A DNA stretch of 64,000 nucleotides from Cellulosimicrobium sp. ES-005 (GCF_040448685.1 NZ_CP159290.1:4154001-4218000), one strand, 5' to 3'; positions 1 through 8,396 are shown, counted from the first letter of the stretch. Notes: a model not told the origin generated them from the letters alone. Program-made: numbers and translations.

Positions 1-1242
1 TTCGTCAACGGCATGGCGTTCTCGCTCGGCAACGTCCCGATGAACGTCGAGAGCGCGGGCATCGAGCGGCGCGTCGGGCGCACCATCCTGCCCCAGTTCC
101 ACGCCGCGTTCTCCGTCGGCGCCGTCGTCGGCTCGCTCGTCGGCGCGGCCTGCGCCCACGCGCAGGTCCCCGTGCTCGTCCAGTTCGTCGCGACGGGCGC
201 CGTCGCCATGGCCTGGCGCCTCGCCGCGATCCCCGCGACGGTCCACGACACGCTCCCGACGCGCGCCCCGGCGGACGCTCCCGCCCCGGTCGAGGCGCTC
301 GGCGACGCCGTCGTCGACGTCGAGACGGCCGGGCTCCGCGCGCGCCTCGCCCGTCGTGGCGCGCGGCTCGGGGCGGCGCTCTCGGCCTGGCGCGAGCCGC
401 GCACGCTGCTCATCGGCCTCGTCATCCTCTCGGCCGCGCTGTCCGAGGGGTCGGCCAACGACTGGCTCTCGCTCGCCGTCGTCGACGGGTTCGCGCAGAC
501 CGAGGCCGTCGGGGCCGTCGTGTTCGGCACGTTCGTCGCGGCCATGACGGTCATGCGGCTCGCCGGGACCCGCCTCATCGACCGCTTCGGCCGCGTGACC
601 GTGCTCCGCGCCTCCGGCGTCGCGTCGATCGCCGGGCTGCTCCTCTTCGGGTTCGCGCCGACGCTCCCGCTCGCCGGGGCCGGGGTCGTGCTCTGGGGCT
701 TCGGTGCGGCGCTCGCGGTGCCCGTCGGCATCGCCGCCGCGTCCGACGAGCCGCTGCGCGCCGCCAGCCGCGTGTCCGTCGTGTCCGCGTTCGCGTCGAT
801 GGCGTCGCTCGCCGCACCGCCCCTGCTCGGGCTCGCCGCCGAGGCCATGGGCGCGCGCCACGCGCTCGTGCTCATCGTCGCCGCGATGGTCCTCAGCGTC
901 CTCCTCGCGCGCCAGGTCACGCCCCTGCGCACCCCGGCCGCGCTCGCCGCCCGGGCGCCGCGTCGCCCGGCGGGTGCGGACGACGGCGTGCCGTCCGGGG
1001 TGGAGGATGGACCCGAGACCGACGCACCGGTCGCCGTGGACGCCGTCGACCGCACGGGCGACGTCGACCGGGACGGCGCGACCGGCGCCGTCCCGGACGA
1101 GGCCGACGACGCGCACCGCCCCCGCCGGGCGCGCCGGCCCCGCGCGACGCCCCGCACCGGGGCGTCCGTCACCGTCCGCCGTGCCGCCGCCCGTCGCCCC
1201 CGAAACCGCCTGTCGCACCGTCGCGAGGAGACCTCCGCATGA
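1..1242 (+). CDS. MFS transporter, 5' end outside window
   Basis: Partial gene: the reading frame is open from base 1, so the N-terminus (first transmembrane helices) lies upstream. The visible 413 codons encode hydrophobic helices with a motif of the YbjJ-like major facilitator group (FHAAFSVG) and the segment REPRTLLIGLVILSAALSEG before an ANDW motif. It is clearly paralogous to the next gene, which repeats these segments with conservative changes. The last ~110 residues are not membrane-like: an acidic stretch followed by an Arg/Pro-rich tail, absent from the neighbour. Likely an inner-membrane exporter or sugar-type transporter; the substrate cannot be told. The stop overlaps the next start by 4 nt (ATGA), so the two are translationally coupled. 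Confidence 0.85.
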   Translation, partial: FVNGMAFSLGNVPMNVESAGIERRVGRTILPQFHAAFSVGAVVGSLVGAACAHAQVPVLVQFVATGAVAMAWRLAAIPATVHDTLPTRAPADAPAPVEALGDAVVDVETAGLRARLARRGARLGAALSAWREPRTLLIGLVILSAALSEGSANDWLSLAVVDGFAQTEAVGAVVFGTFVAAMTVMRLAGTRLIDRFGRVTVLRASGVASIAGLLLFGFAPTLPLAGAGVVLWGFGAALAVPVGIAAASDEPLRAASRVSVVSAFASMASLAAPPLLGLAAEAMGARHALVLIVAAMVLSVLLARQVTPLRTPAALAARAPRRPAGADDGVPSGVEDGPETDAPVAVDAVDRTGDVDRDGATGAVPDEADDAHRPRRARRPRATPRTGASVTVRRAAARRPRNRLSHRREETSA

Positions 1243-2549
1243 CCGCCGCCCGCACCGACCGTCGTGTCGTCGCGCTCGCCACCTGGGCCGTGTTCGCGGT
1301 CTTCTTCCTCAACGGCTTCAACTTCGCGACCTGGGCGTCCCGCCTGCCCGCGGTCCGGGACTCCCTCGGCTTCACCGAGGCCCAGATGGGCCTCCTGCTG
1401 CTCTTCATGGCCGTCGGCTCGCTGCTCGCGCTGCCGCTCTCCGGCATGGTCGTGCAGCGGCTCGGCGCGTCGAAGGCGGTCACGCTGTTCGCCGTGACCA
1501 ACGTCGTCGGCCTCGTCACCGCCGTCACGGGCGTGGCCACGGGGGAGGACGTCGTCGTGCGGGTCGGGCTCTTCCTCGCCGGCATCGGCACGGGCGTGTG
1601 GGACGCGGCGATGAACCTCGAGGGCGCCGCCGTCGAGCAGCGGCTCGGCAAGGCGATCATGCCGCGCTTCCACGCCGGGTTCTCGTTCGGCACCATGGCG
1701 GGCGCGGGCGTCGGGGCCCTCATGGCCGCGCTGCACGTCCCGGTCCAGGCGCACCTCACGGCCGCCGTCGTGCTGAGCCTCCTCGGCGTCCTGTGGTGCG
1801 TGCGGTTCTTCCTCCCGGCCGGGCAGGTGGACCACGCCGTCGTCGACGCGTCGGAGGACGCCGCGGGCGCGGACCCCGCCGCCGCGGCCGGGAGCGGCGC
1901 ACCCCTCACCGCGTCGGAGAACGCGCGCGGCGCGCTCAGCGCGTGGACCGAGCCGCGCACGCTCCTCATCGGGCTCGTCGTCCTCGCCGCCGCGCTCACC
2001 GAGGGCGCCGCGAACGACTGGGTCAGCCTCGCCGTCGTCGACGGCTTCGAGACGTCCGACGCGATGGGGGCGGTCGGCCTCGCCGTGTTCCTCACGGCCA
2101 TGACCGGGATGCGCCTGCTCGGCACGGGGCTGCTCGACCGGTACGGCCGCGTCACCGTGCTGCGGCTCGGGGCGGCGCTCGCCCTCGTCGGGCTGCTGCT
2201 CTTCACGCTCTCGCCGAGCATCTGGCTCGCGCTGCTCGGCGTCGTCGCGTGGGGCATGGGCGCGGCGCTCGGCTTCCCCGTCGGGATGAGCGCAGCCTCC
2301 GACGACCCGGCGCGCGCCGCCGTGCGCGTGAGCGTCGTCGCGACCATCGGCTACTCCGCGTTCTTCATGGGCCCGCCCCTCATCGGGTTCCTCGCCGAGC
2401 ACGTCGGCTACCGCGCCGCGCTCCTCGTGATCGCGGTGCCCGTGGTCGTCGGACTGCTGGTCGTCGGCGCCACCCGCCCCCTCCCGACCGCGGCCGGCTC
2501 CGCGGGCCAGCAGGCCGCCCAGCGCTCCGAGGAGACCCCCAACCGCTGA
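1239..2549 (+). CDS. MFS transporter (tandem paralogue)
   Basis: Complete 436-residue protein with about 12 hydrophobic segments, beginning with a membrane helix at residues ~12-35 (LATWAVFAVFFLNGFNFATW). It shares FHAGFSFG, EPRTLLIGLVVLAAALTEG and ANDW with the upstream gene, so the pair is a tandem duplication. A central cytoplasmic loop (residues ~200-235) is Ala/Asp-rich. An ATG start overlaps the upstream stop, with AGGAGA-like sequence just before it. YbjJ-like MFS family; substrate unknown. The C-terminus is short and lacks the charged tail of the upstream paralogue. Confidence 0.85.
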   Translation: MTAARTDRRVVALATWAVFAVFFLNGFNFATWASRLPAVRDSLGFTEAQMGLLLLFMAVGSLLALPLSGMVVQRLGASKAVTLFAVTNVVGLVTAVTGVATGEDVVVRVGLFLAGIGTGVWDAAMNLEGAAVEQRLGKAIMPRFHAGFSFGTMAGAGVGALMAALHVPVQAHLTAAVVLSLLGVLWCVRFFLPAGQVDHAVVDASEDAAGADPAAAAGSGAPLTASENARGALSAWTEPRTLLIGLVVLAAALTEGAANDWVSLAVVDGFETSDAMGAVGLAVFLTAMTGMRLLGTGLLDRYGRVTVLRLGAALALVGLLLFTLSPSIWLALLGVVAWGMGAALGFPVGMSAASDDPARAAVRVSVVATIGYSAFFMGPPLIGFLAEHVGYRAALLVIAVPVVVGLLVVGATRPLPTAAGSAGQQAAQRSEETPNR

Positions 2550-2941
2550 CCCGCACCGACCGCAGGGCTTGCCGAGGTAGAGCCCTGGTCGGCCGAGGTA
2601 GAGCCCTGGTCGGCCGAGGTAGAGGCGTGGTTTGCCGAGGTAGAGCCGTGGTCGTGGCCGACGGCGGTCTGGTCGCCCTGCGGTGTCTCGCCCTGGTCTG
2701 GGCTTGCCTCGGGCGACTGCCCGCAGTGTCAGCTTCGCCCGCACGGTTCCCGCTGCTGCGTGCGGCCGGCGCACGAGAATGCCGCACGCGCCGGCGCCGG
2801 CGCCGGCGCCGACGCCGCTGCGCCGCGGACCCGAACCCGCAGGCGGCAGAGGTCGGGTGCGCCGGGGACCCGACCCTGCGAGGTCGACCGTGCGAACGGT
2901 GACGGGGGCCGGCCGGGGCGGGGGCGAACTACGCTGGGGCG
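2550..2941. other. Intergenic region with tandem repeat and GC-repeat
   Basis: A 392-bp gap without a credible gene. It contains a four-copy 21-bp tandem repeat (2571-2654), a GCCGGC microsatellite around 2786-2812 that can fold on itself, and near its right end the -10 element of murB. Reading frames here lack a start with a ribosome site and have atypical codon use. Confidence 0.6.
2571..2654. repeat. Four tandem copies of a 21-bp repeat
   Basis: Units at 2571-2591, 2592-2612, 2613-2633 and 2634-2654. Each begins GCCGAGGTAGAG and ends with TGG plus three bases. Copies 1 and 2 are identical; 3 and 4 differ at two to four positions. The period is exact. In one frame the unit would read Ala-Glu-Val-Glu-Pro-Trp-Ser, but no start codon or ribosome site precedes it, so I treat it as a non-coding tandem repeat just after the MFS operon. 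Confidence 0.85.
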
Positions 2942-2944
2942 GTG
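2930..2944 (+). promoter_or_regulatory. Leaderless promoter of murB (-10 TACGCT)
   Basis: TACGCT (2930-2935) is followed by exactly six bases and the GTG start of murB, and there is no Shine-Dalgarno sequence. This geometry predicts transcription starting at or next to the start codon. No convincing -35 is visible. Confidence 0.55.
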
Positions 2945-4240
2945 ACGTGCGAACCCCTCACCCCCGTCGACCGCGACCTGCCCGAGATCGTCCGGACCGC
3001 GCCGGGCCTGCGGCCCGACGCCGTCGGCGCGCCCTCGTTGGCGGAGCTGACGACACTGCGCGTGGGCGGTCCGGCGGACCGGTACGTCGAGGCGCACAGC
3101 GAGGCCGAGCTGCTGGAGACCGTGCGGGCCGCGGACGACGCCGGGGAGCCGCTCCTCGTGATCGGCGGCGGGTCGAACCTGCTCGTCGGTGACGAGGGGT
3201 TCGGCGGGGTCGTCGTGCGCGACCTGCGCCGCGGGATCACCGTGGACGCGGAGGACTCGTGCGGCGGCGCGAGCTTCCACGCCCCGGCCGGCCAGGACTG
3301 GGACGAGCTCGTCGCGCGTGCGGTCGCGGAGGAGTGGGTGGGCGTCGAGGCGCTGTCCGGGATCCCGGGCACCGTCGGCGCCGCGCCCGTCCAGAACATC
3401 GGCGCGTACGGTCAGGAGGTCTCGGGCGTGATCTCGACCGTGCGGGTGTGGGACCGTCGGCGGTCGCGCGTGCGCACGCTGGCCCTGGGCGAGCTCGCGT
3501 TCGGGTACCGCACGTCGCTGCTGAAGCGCAGCATGCACGCCGCGGTGAGCGGTGACGACGAGCCCGACGGCCCGTGGTACCCGTCCCCGCGCTACGTGGT
3601 CCTCGACGTCGGCTTCCAGTCCCGGCTCGGCTCGCTGTCCGCCCCGGTCGCGTACCCGGAGCTCGCCCGGACGCTCGGCGTGCAGGTCGGCGACCGGGCC
3701 CCGAGCGCCGACGTGCGCGACGCCGTCCTGGCACTGCGGGCGCGCAAGGGCATGCTGCTCGACGGCGTCGGCCCGGACGCCGCGCCCGCGTCGCCCGCGT
3801 CGCCCGAGTCGCCCGACGGCGCCGTGCCCGGGGAGACGGGTCCGGACCACGACCGCTGGAGCGCCGGGTCGTTCTTCACGAACCCCGTCGTCCCGGCGGA
3901 GCAGGCCGATCTGCTCCCGGCGGAGGCGCCGCGCTACCCGGTGCGCTCGGCGACGCCGTCTCGCACGACGGGGCCGAGCCTCGGCGAGATCGACCCGACG
4001 CTCGTCAAGACGTCCGCGGCGTGGCTCATCGAGCACGCCGGGTTCACCAAGGGCTTCGGCGTCCACGGCCCGGCGAGCCTCGCGCGGCTGTCGACCCGGC
4101 ACACCCTGGCGCTCACCAACCGGGGCGGCGCGAGCGCGGAGGACCTGGTCGAGCTCGCGCGCGCCGTCCGCGACGGCGTGCGCGAGGCGTTCGGCGTCGA
4201 TCTGGTCCCGGAGCCCGTCCTCGTCGGCGTCTCCCTCTGA
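2942..4240 (+). CDS. murB: UDP-N-acetylmuramate dehydrogenase
   Basis: Reduces UDP-GlcNAc-enolpyruvate to UDP-MurNAc with NADPH and FAD, the second committed step of peptidoglycan synthesis in the cytoplasm. The FAD-binding signature GGGSNLLVG is at residues ~75-83, the conserved GIPGTVGAAPVQNIGAYGQE block at ~140-159, the catalytic serine in SAGSFFTNP (about S310), and the C-terminal glutamate in VPEPVL (about E424). It is 432 residues, longer than the Escherichia coli enzyme, partly because of a Pro/Ser/Glu-rich insert at ~280-300 just before the serine motif. The GTG start is chosen because a -10 element sits six bases upstream. It stands alone, convergent with the L,D-transpeptidase gene. 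Confidence 0.95.
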   Translation: MTCEPLTPVDRDLPEIVRTAPGLRPDAVGAPSLAELTTLRVGGPADRYVEAHSEAELLETVRAADDAGEPLLVIGGGSNLLVGDEGFGGVVVRDLRRGITVDAEDSCGGASFHAPAGQDWDELVARAVAEEWVGVEALSGIPGTVGAAPVQNIGAYGQEVSGVISTVRVWDRRRSRVRTLALGELAFGYRTSLLKRSMHAAVSGDDEPDGPWYPSPRYVVLDVGFQSRLGSLSAPVAYPELARTLGVQVGDRAPSADVRDAVLALRARKGMLLDGVGPDAAPASPASPESPDGAVPGETGPDHDRWSAGSFFTNPVVPAEQADLLPAEAPRYPVRSATPSRTTGPSLGEIDPTLVKTSAAWLIEHAGFTKGFGVHGPASLARLSTRHTLALTNRGGASAEDLVELARAVRDGVREAFGVDLVPEPVLVGVSL

Positions 4241-4242
4241 CC

Positions 4243-4260
4243 GACCCACGACCGTGGGTC
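4243..4260. terminator. Convergent hairpin between murB and L,D-transpeptidase
   Basis: GACCCACG / CGTGGGTC arms separated by two bases lie between the two convergent genes, overlapping the stop codon of the minus-strand gene. Probably a shared terminator; no T-tract, as usual in this genome. Confidence 0.5.
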
Positions 4261-5263
4261 AGTAGACGAGGACCGTGGTGCCCGGGTCGGCGTGCCAGGT
4301 GTCCCAGAGCCAGTTCATCGCCGAGTTCGCGACGCGCACGCACCCGTGCGACGCGGGCCACGGTGGGATCGAGCCCGAGCCGTGCACCGCGATGCCGCCG
4401 GTGAAGAACTTGGGGCGCCACATGTCGCCGAGCTCGAGGCTCGACGAGTGGTTGCCGTCGACCTGCCGGCCCACGTGGAACTCTCCGCGCGGCGTGCCCG
4501 CCCGGTAGGTCCGGCCCTTCGCCTCGTACGACTCGCCGTTGCCCGACGACGCGTTGACGACCGTGACGACCCGGCCGTCCTCGACGGCGAGCAGGAGCTG
4601 GCGGTCGAGGTCGATCTCGATGACCTTCCCCGACCCGCTGCGGGGCTGCGGCGTGACGCCCTGGTCGAGCGCGGCCTGCGTCGCGGGGCCCACGACGCCG
4701 TCGCGCGATAGCCCGGCCGCCTTCTGCAGCGCCCACACGGCCTGCTGCGTGCCGCCGCCGAAGTCGCCGTCGGGCGCGCCGATGAAGTAGCCGAGGTCGG
4801 CGAGACGCTGCTGCAGGGCGACGACGCGCTCGCCGGTCGCGCCGCGCGCGAGCTCCTCCGGCTCGACGGGTGCGGGCGGCGGCTCGGGGGTGGGCTCCGG
4901 CGCGGGCGGAGGCGTGCTCGGCTCGGGCTCCGGGGTCTCGGTGGCGGGCGGTTCGGCCGTCGGCGTCTCCGTCGGCTCGGGCGTGGTCTCCGTCGGGCTC
5001 GGGCTCGCGGGCGCCGTCGTCGCGGGCCCGTCCGCGGTAGCCGACGGCGTCCGGCCGGGCTCGAGGTCGGGCAGCCCGGCCTGGCAGCCTGCGAGCGCCA
5101 GCGCCGCGACCAGCGTGGAGACGACGGCGAGCGACGCCGCGCGGGTACCGCGCCGACGTCGGCCCGGTCCGCGCCCCGCTGCCGCGGGAGCGGCGCACGC
5201 CGCGTCCCCCGCCGTCGTGCGCGTCGCAGCGCCCGTCCGCGCGCTCGCGGAAGCTCCGTCCAC
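4259..5263 (-). CDS. Lipoprotein L,D-transpeptidase with peptidoglycan-binding domain
   Basis: A secreted cell-wall cross-linking enzyme that forms 3-3 cross-links between stem peptides (YkuD family). In order: a basic N-terminal region, a hydrophobic stretch and lipobox LALAGC (Cys ~60); a Pro/Glu/Thr-rich wall-spanning linker (~70-120); a PG_binding_1 domain (RVVALQQRLADLGYFIG to PATQAALDQG); and a YkuD domain ending with the catalytic motif HGSGSIPPWPASHGCVRV (His ~306, Cys ~308). The GTG start at 5263 is preferred because AGGGGG lies 6 bases upstream. Longer in-frame starts at 5515 or near 5308 would add an Arg-rich N-terminus with no ribosome site. 334 residues. Confidence 0.9.
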   Translation of the reverse strand: MDGASASARTGAATRTTAGDAACAAPAAAGRGPGRRRRGTRAASLAVVSTLVAALALAGCQAGLPDLEPGRTPSATADGPATTAPASPSPTETTPEPTETPTAEPPATETPEPEPSTPPPAPEPTPEPPPAPVEPEELARGATGERVVALQQRLADLGYFIGAPDGDFGGGTQQAVWALQKAAGLSRDGVVGPATQAALDQGVTPQPRSGSGKVIEIDLDRQLLLAVEDGRVVTVVNASSGNGESYEAKGRTYRAGTPRGEFHVGRQVDGNHSSSLELGDMWRPKFFTGGIAVHGSGSIPPWPASHGCVRVANSAMNWLWDTWHADPGTTVLVY

Positions 5264-5521
5264 CTGTTCCCCCTCACGTGTGCCGCGGCGTCCGCCGCGG
5301 AGCACCATCATGCGCCCGGCGAGTGCCTCGGACGTCCGTGCCGGGCGCCTGTCGGCGGATCGTGACCCTGTCGTGACGCGGCGACGGGTCGGGGCGGGCC
5401 GGACGGGCTCGGCCGTCCGCCGACCGCCGGACCGTGACCGCGGGCGCTCGCCCGGTCGGCGCTCCGTCCAGCGCGGGTCGTCCAGCGCCGTCCGGTGCCG
5501 TTCGACGCCGTTCACCGTGGT

Positions 5522-5923
5522 TCAGCGTCCGGCGTCCCCCGGCCCGGGTGGCTCGTGGAGCAGCGCCCCGCGCACGACGTCGAGGATCGCGTCGTCGGAC
5601 AGGCCCGCCTCGCGGCCGGCGCGCACGAGCTCGTGCGCGGCGTGGCGGGCGGCGACGTCGCTCGCGGAGACGCCGTCGGCCACGACGGTCCCGGCGCGAC
5701 GCCGCGTCGTGACGACCCTGGCCGCCTCGAGCTCGCGGTACGCGCGCGCCACGGTCCCGGGCGCGAGCCCGAGGTCCGTGGCGAGCGCGCGGATCGTCGG
5801 CAGCCGGTCGCCGACGCGCAGGCGACCGGCGGCGACGTGCGCGACGACCTGCGACCGGATCTGCTCGTACGGCGCGATCCCCGAGCGCAGGTCGATCTCG
5901 ACGCGCAGCTCAGCGGGCGGCAC
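5522..5923 (-). CDS. GntR-family regulator, YtrA subgroup
   Basis: A 133-residue transcription factor with an N-terminal winged helix-turn-helix (IRALATDLGLAPGTVARAYRELE, residues ~44-66) and only a short C-terminal helical dimerisation arm, typical of the YtrA subfamily that controls membrane-transport or stress operons. Its start lies inside the end of the upstream membrane-protein gene (14-nt overlap), so the two are one operon. It likely represses its own promoter at the inverted repeat TGTA-N12-TACA at 6877-6896. The effector is unknown. Confidence 0.85.
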   Translation of the reverse strand: MPPAELRVEIDLRSGIAPYEQIRSQVVAHVAAGRLRVGDRLPTIRALATDLGLAPGTVARAYRELEAARVVTTRRRAGTVVADGVSASDVAARHAAHELVRAGREAGLSDDAILDVVRGALLHEPPGPGDAGR

Positions 5924-6887
5924 GACCTGCCCCTGCCATCACGGGTGCGCCCGCGCGGTCGTCGGCCCACGCGTCCGGGTCCGCGGCGGGCCGGACGGCG
6001 ACCACGACGGCCGTCAGCGCCAGCCCGACCGCGACGACGACGAGCACGACCGCCCCCGGGTAGCCCACCCGCGCCGCGGCGTTCGCACCGGTGCCGAGCA
6101 TCCCCGCGGCCGTCAGCCCGAGCGCGAGCTGCACGCCCCGCAGGACCCGGTGCGCGGACGCGCGGCGCAGGCCGACGTCCCACGTCTCCTCGACGTGCGC
6201 GACGGCGGGCCGACGCGCGACGAGCCGCAGGACGCCCTCGGCGCCCGCGACCAGCAGCACGGCCGCGAGCGCGAGCCACACGCCGTAGAACGTGCCGGGG
6301 TAGGGGCTCGCGGTCGAGGTCGTGTCGCCGAGGACGCGGGTCACCGACCGCCCGTCGTCGCCCGCCGTGAGCGCCCCGACGGCCGCGAGCAGCCCGACGA
6401 GCGCCCCGAGCGACCAGGTGAGGCGCCGCAGGCCGCGGGGCGCGACGTCGGCGACGGTCCGGGGGCGCAGCGTGGCCGCGCGGACGGCGGTCCGCTGGCG
6501 CGGCCAGGTGCGTTCCCCGACGGCGTGCGCGCCGAGGAACGTGAGCCCGACGACCGCGGGGGAGAGACCCACGAGCACGCCCTCGGCGAGGCCCCCGACG
6601 GAGGTCGCGGCGGCCTGGGCGACGACCGCGCCGACGAGGAGCGCGGCCGTCACCGCGGCGACGCTCACGGTCGTCGCGTGCCGCCGGGCGGCGCGGCGCA
6701 CCGGGTCCTCCGTGGCGAGCCCGTGGAGCGACGGCTCGGGCGTGCGCGTCGCGGCCCGCACGGTGAGCACCACCGCGACGCCGAGCGCCACCACGAGGGC
6801 GAGGACGGCGCCGGTCCACGCGAGGTCGTACGTCGCGGGGAGGAAGAGGTCGACGCCCTGCGGCTCGTCCGACGTTTGTATCAGCAC
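5910..6887 (-). CDS. Polytopic membrane protein co-transcribed with GntR regulator
   Basis: Not recognised at family level. About 325 residues with six to seven hydrophobic segments (for example LAWTGAVLALVVALGVAVVL, VSVAAVTAALLVGAVVAQAA, LVVVAVGLALTAVVVAV at the C-terminus) and short polar loops. The GTG start at 6887 is chosen because a good promoter (TTGACG, 18 bp, CAATGT) ends six bases before it, giving a leaderless message. A longer frame from 6968 would run through that promoter and a DNA palindrome. The YtrA-type regulator encoded downstream suggests an envelope or membrane-stress role, by analogy only. Confidence 0.6.
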   Translation of the reverse strand: MLIQTSDEPQGVDLFLPATYDLAWTGAVLALVVALGVAVVLTVRAATRTPEPSLHGLATEDPVRRAARRHATTVSVAAVTAALLVGAVVAQAAATSVGGLAEGVLVGLSPAVVGLTFLGAHAVGERTWPRQRTAVRAATLRPRTVADVAPRGLRRLTWSLGALVGLLAAVGALTAGDDGRSVTRVLGDTTSTASPYPGTFYGVWLALAAVLLVAGAEGVLRLVARRPAVAHVEETWDVGLRRASAHRVLRGVQLALGLTAAGMLGTGANAAARVGYPGAVVLVVVAVGLALTAVVVAVRPAADPDAWADDRAGAPVMAGAGRAAR

Positions 6888-6923
6888 ATCAGTACATTGG
6901 CACGCGGTCCTCGGCCCCGTCAA
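6877..6923 (-). promoter_or_regulatory. Promoter and GntR-type operator of the membrane protein/regulator operon
   Basis: On the minus strand, TTGACG (6923-6918) and CAATGT (6899-6894) are separated by 18 bp, and the GTG start follows six bases after the -10. The inverted repeat TGTA-N12-TACA (6877-6896) covers the start codon and the -10, as expected of an autorepressing GntR protein. Direct repeats ATCAGCAC/ATCAGTAC lie inside it. Confidence 0.6.
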
Positions 6924-6947
6924 GACCCCGCTCCCCGAACCGGCCCG

Positions 6948-6973
6948 CCGGGATGAGAGCTCTCTCATCCCGG
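6948..6973. repeat. 26-bp near-perfect palindrome in divergent promoter region
   Basis: Arms CCGGGATGAGAG and CTCTCATCCCGG are perfectly complementary with a 2-bp centre. It sits between the divergent membrane-protein and phosphotransferase promoters and includes the first TCTCA half-site of the adjacent predicted response-regulator site. A 2-base loop makes an RNA hairpin less likely than a protein-binding site. Confidence 0.7.
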
Positions 6974-7006
6974 TCTCACCCGAGACCCACGCGAGCGAGG
7001 TTGCCT
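6963..7006 (+). promoter_or_regulatory. Predicted OmpR-type regulator site A and promoter of the phosphotransferase gene
   Basis: TCTCA at 6963 and again at 6974, exactly 11 bp apart and pointing toward the gene. A weak -10-like TTGCCT (7001-7006) is followed by six bases (GGTGCC) and the ATG. The same architecture occurs at 8347 and 11681. Confidence 0.5.
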
Positions 7007-7012
7007 GGTGCC

Positions 7013-8380
7013 ATGACGCTCGCCCCTCCCGCGCCCGACCAGCGCGCCTGGCTCGACCTGCTCACCGCCCCCGAGGCGGGAGAGCTGCTCGCCGTGGCGC
7101 TGGGCGCCGACGGCGCGAGCCTCGACACGTGGCGCGTCCACCAGGTGCACGCGCGCCCCGGCGCGGAGGTCACCGTCGGGTACGACGTCGTCGCCCGCCG
7201 GGCGCTCGCGGGCGGGCCGGGCGGGGGCACCGCCTCGGCCGACGCCGCCGAGTACCTGCTCGCCACGACGGCCCCCCTCTCGCCCGACGCGGTCGGGGCG
7301 GGGGTCGTCCGCCTCGCGGACGGTCCGCGCGTCGTGCATGTGTGGCGGCACCCCGCCGACCCGCTGCTGCCCGGCCTCGCCGCCGCGTGCGACGCGGGCG
7401 AGCTCGCCCGCCGCCTCGCGGCGGCCGGGGCGCTCGCGCCCGGCGAGGCCGTGGAGTCGGTGACGATGGTCGCCTACCGCCCGCTGCGGCGCGCGGTGCT
7501 GCGCGCGCGGACGTCCGCGCGCACGGTCTACGTCAAGGTCGTCCGGCCCGACCGGGCGCGCTCGCTCGTCCGTCGGCACGACCTCTTCCGGTCCACCACC
7601 GTGAACGCCCCGCGCTGCCTCGCATGGGACGACGACGGCGTGGTCGTCCTCGAGGAGGCGCGCGGCCCGTCGCTCGCGCAGCACCTCGCGGCGCTCGGCC
7701 CGGACGGCCAGCCCACCGCGATCGACCCGCGCGAGCTCCTGCGCGCGCTCGACGCCCTCCCGGCCCGCGCGACGACGCTGCGCCGCCGCCCCGCGTGGTC
7801 CGAGCGCGTCGAGCACTACGCGGCGTCGGCGCTCGCGGTGCACGCGCTGGAGCCGGCGCGCGTGGACCGCGTCGCGCGCGCGGTCCGGACCGCCGTCGCG
7901 ACGCGCGACCCCGGGCCGGTCGTCGCGACGCACGGCGACTTCTACGAGGCGAACGTCCTGCTCGACGTCCCGGCGGCCGCCGGCGACCCCGCCGCGCCGG
8001 GGGCCGGTGGCGCCCGCGTCGGCGTCCTGCTCGACGTCGACACGCTCGGCCCCGGGCACCGTGTCGACGACCTCGCGTGCCTCGTCGCGCACCTCGCCGT
8101 GCTCCCGTCGCTCGCCCCAGCGACGTACGGAGGCGTGGGGGCGCTCGTCGACCGGTGCCTGGCCGTGTTCGACGAGCGCGTCGACCCCGCGGCCCTGCGG
8201 GCGCGCGCGGCCGGCGTCGTGCTGTCCCTCACGGCCGGTGCGGCGACGCGCGACCTCGCCGACGCGTGGCTGCGGGTCGCGGAGGGGCTGCTGGACGCGG
8301 CCCCCGGGACGCTCGCCGCCGAGCTCGCCCCCGTTCCTGAGAGCACTCTCATCGGCGCCTCCTCGGCATCTCACGCGTGA
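7013..8380 (+). CDS. Phosphotransferase (APH/choline-kinase fold)
   Basis: A 455-residue protein with the aminoglycoside-phosphotransferase-like kinase fold. The catalytic loop HGDFYEANVLLD is at about residues 307-318 (Asp ~309 as base, Asn ~314), and the metal-binding aspartates are in VLLDVDTLGPG (~340-350). The N-terminal lobe has a VYVKVVRP strand with a candidate ATP-binding lysine. The family includes antibiotic, sugar and small-alcohol kinases; the substrate cannot be assigned. The ATG at 7013 is favoured over an in-frame codon at 6953, which would place the regulatory repeats inside the coding region. Site A upstream ties it to the two-component system encoded at 8972-11642. Confidence 0.75.
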   Translation: MTLAPPAPDQRAWLDLLTAPEAGELLAVALGADGASLDTWRVHQVHARPGAEVTVGYDVVARRALAGGPGGGTASADAAEYLLATTAPLSPDAVGAGVVRLADGPRVVHVWRHPADPLLPGLAAACDAGELARRLAAAGALAPGEAVESVTMVAYRPLRRAVLRARTSARTVYVKVVRPDRARSLVRRHDLFRSTTVNAPRCLAWDDDGVVVLEEARGPSLAQHLAALGPDGQPTAIDPRELLRALDALPARATTLRRRPAWSERVEHYAASALAVHALEPARVDRVARAVRTAVATRDPGPVVATHGDFYEANVLLDVPAAAGDPAAPGAGGARVGVLLDVDTLGPGHRVDDLACLVAHLAVLPSLAPATYGGVGALVDRCLAVFDERVDPAALRARAAGVVLSLTAGAATRDLADAWLRVAEGLLDAAPGTLAAELAPVPESTLIGASSASHA

Positions 8381-8396
8381 CCGAGAGGCTCGGACC
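8347..8396 (+). promoter_or_regulatory. Predicted OmpR-type regulator site B
   Basis: TCTCA at 8347 and 8369, 22 bp apart, with the degenerate CCTCC at 8358 completing an 11-bp series. It lies inside the last codons of the phosphotransferase gene and upstream of the secreted protein gene. GAGGCT (8385-8390), six bases and an ATG at 8397 follow, matching the other two sites. Confidence 0.45.

Noticed and set aside
5264-5515. Longer N-terminus of the L,D-transpeptidase (84 extra residues)
   Set aside because: It would bury the lipoprotein signal peptide, is Arg-rich and lacks a ribosome site, whereas the GTG at 5263 has one.
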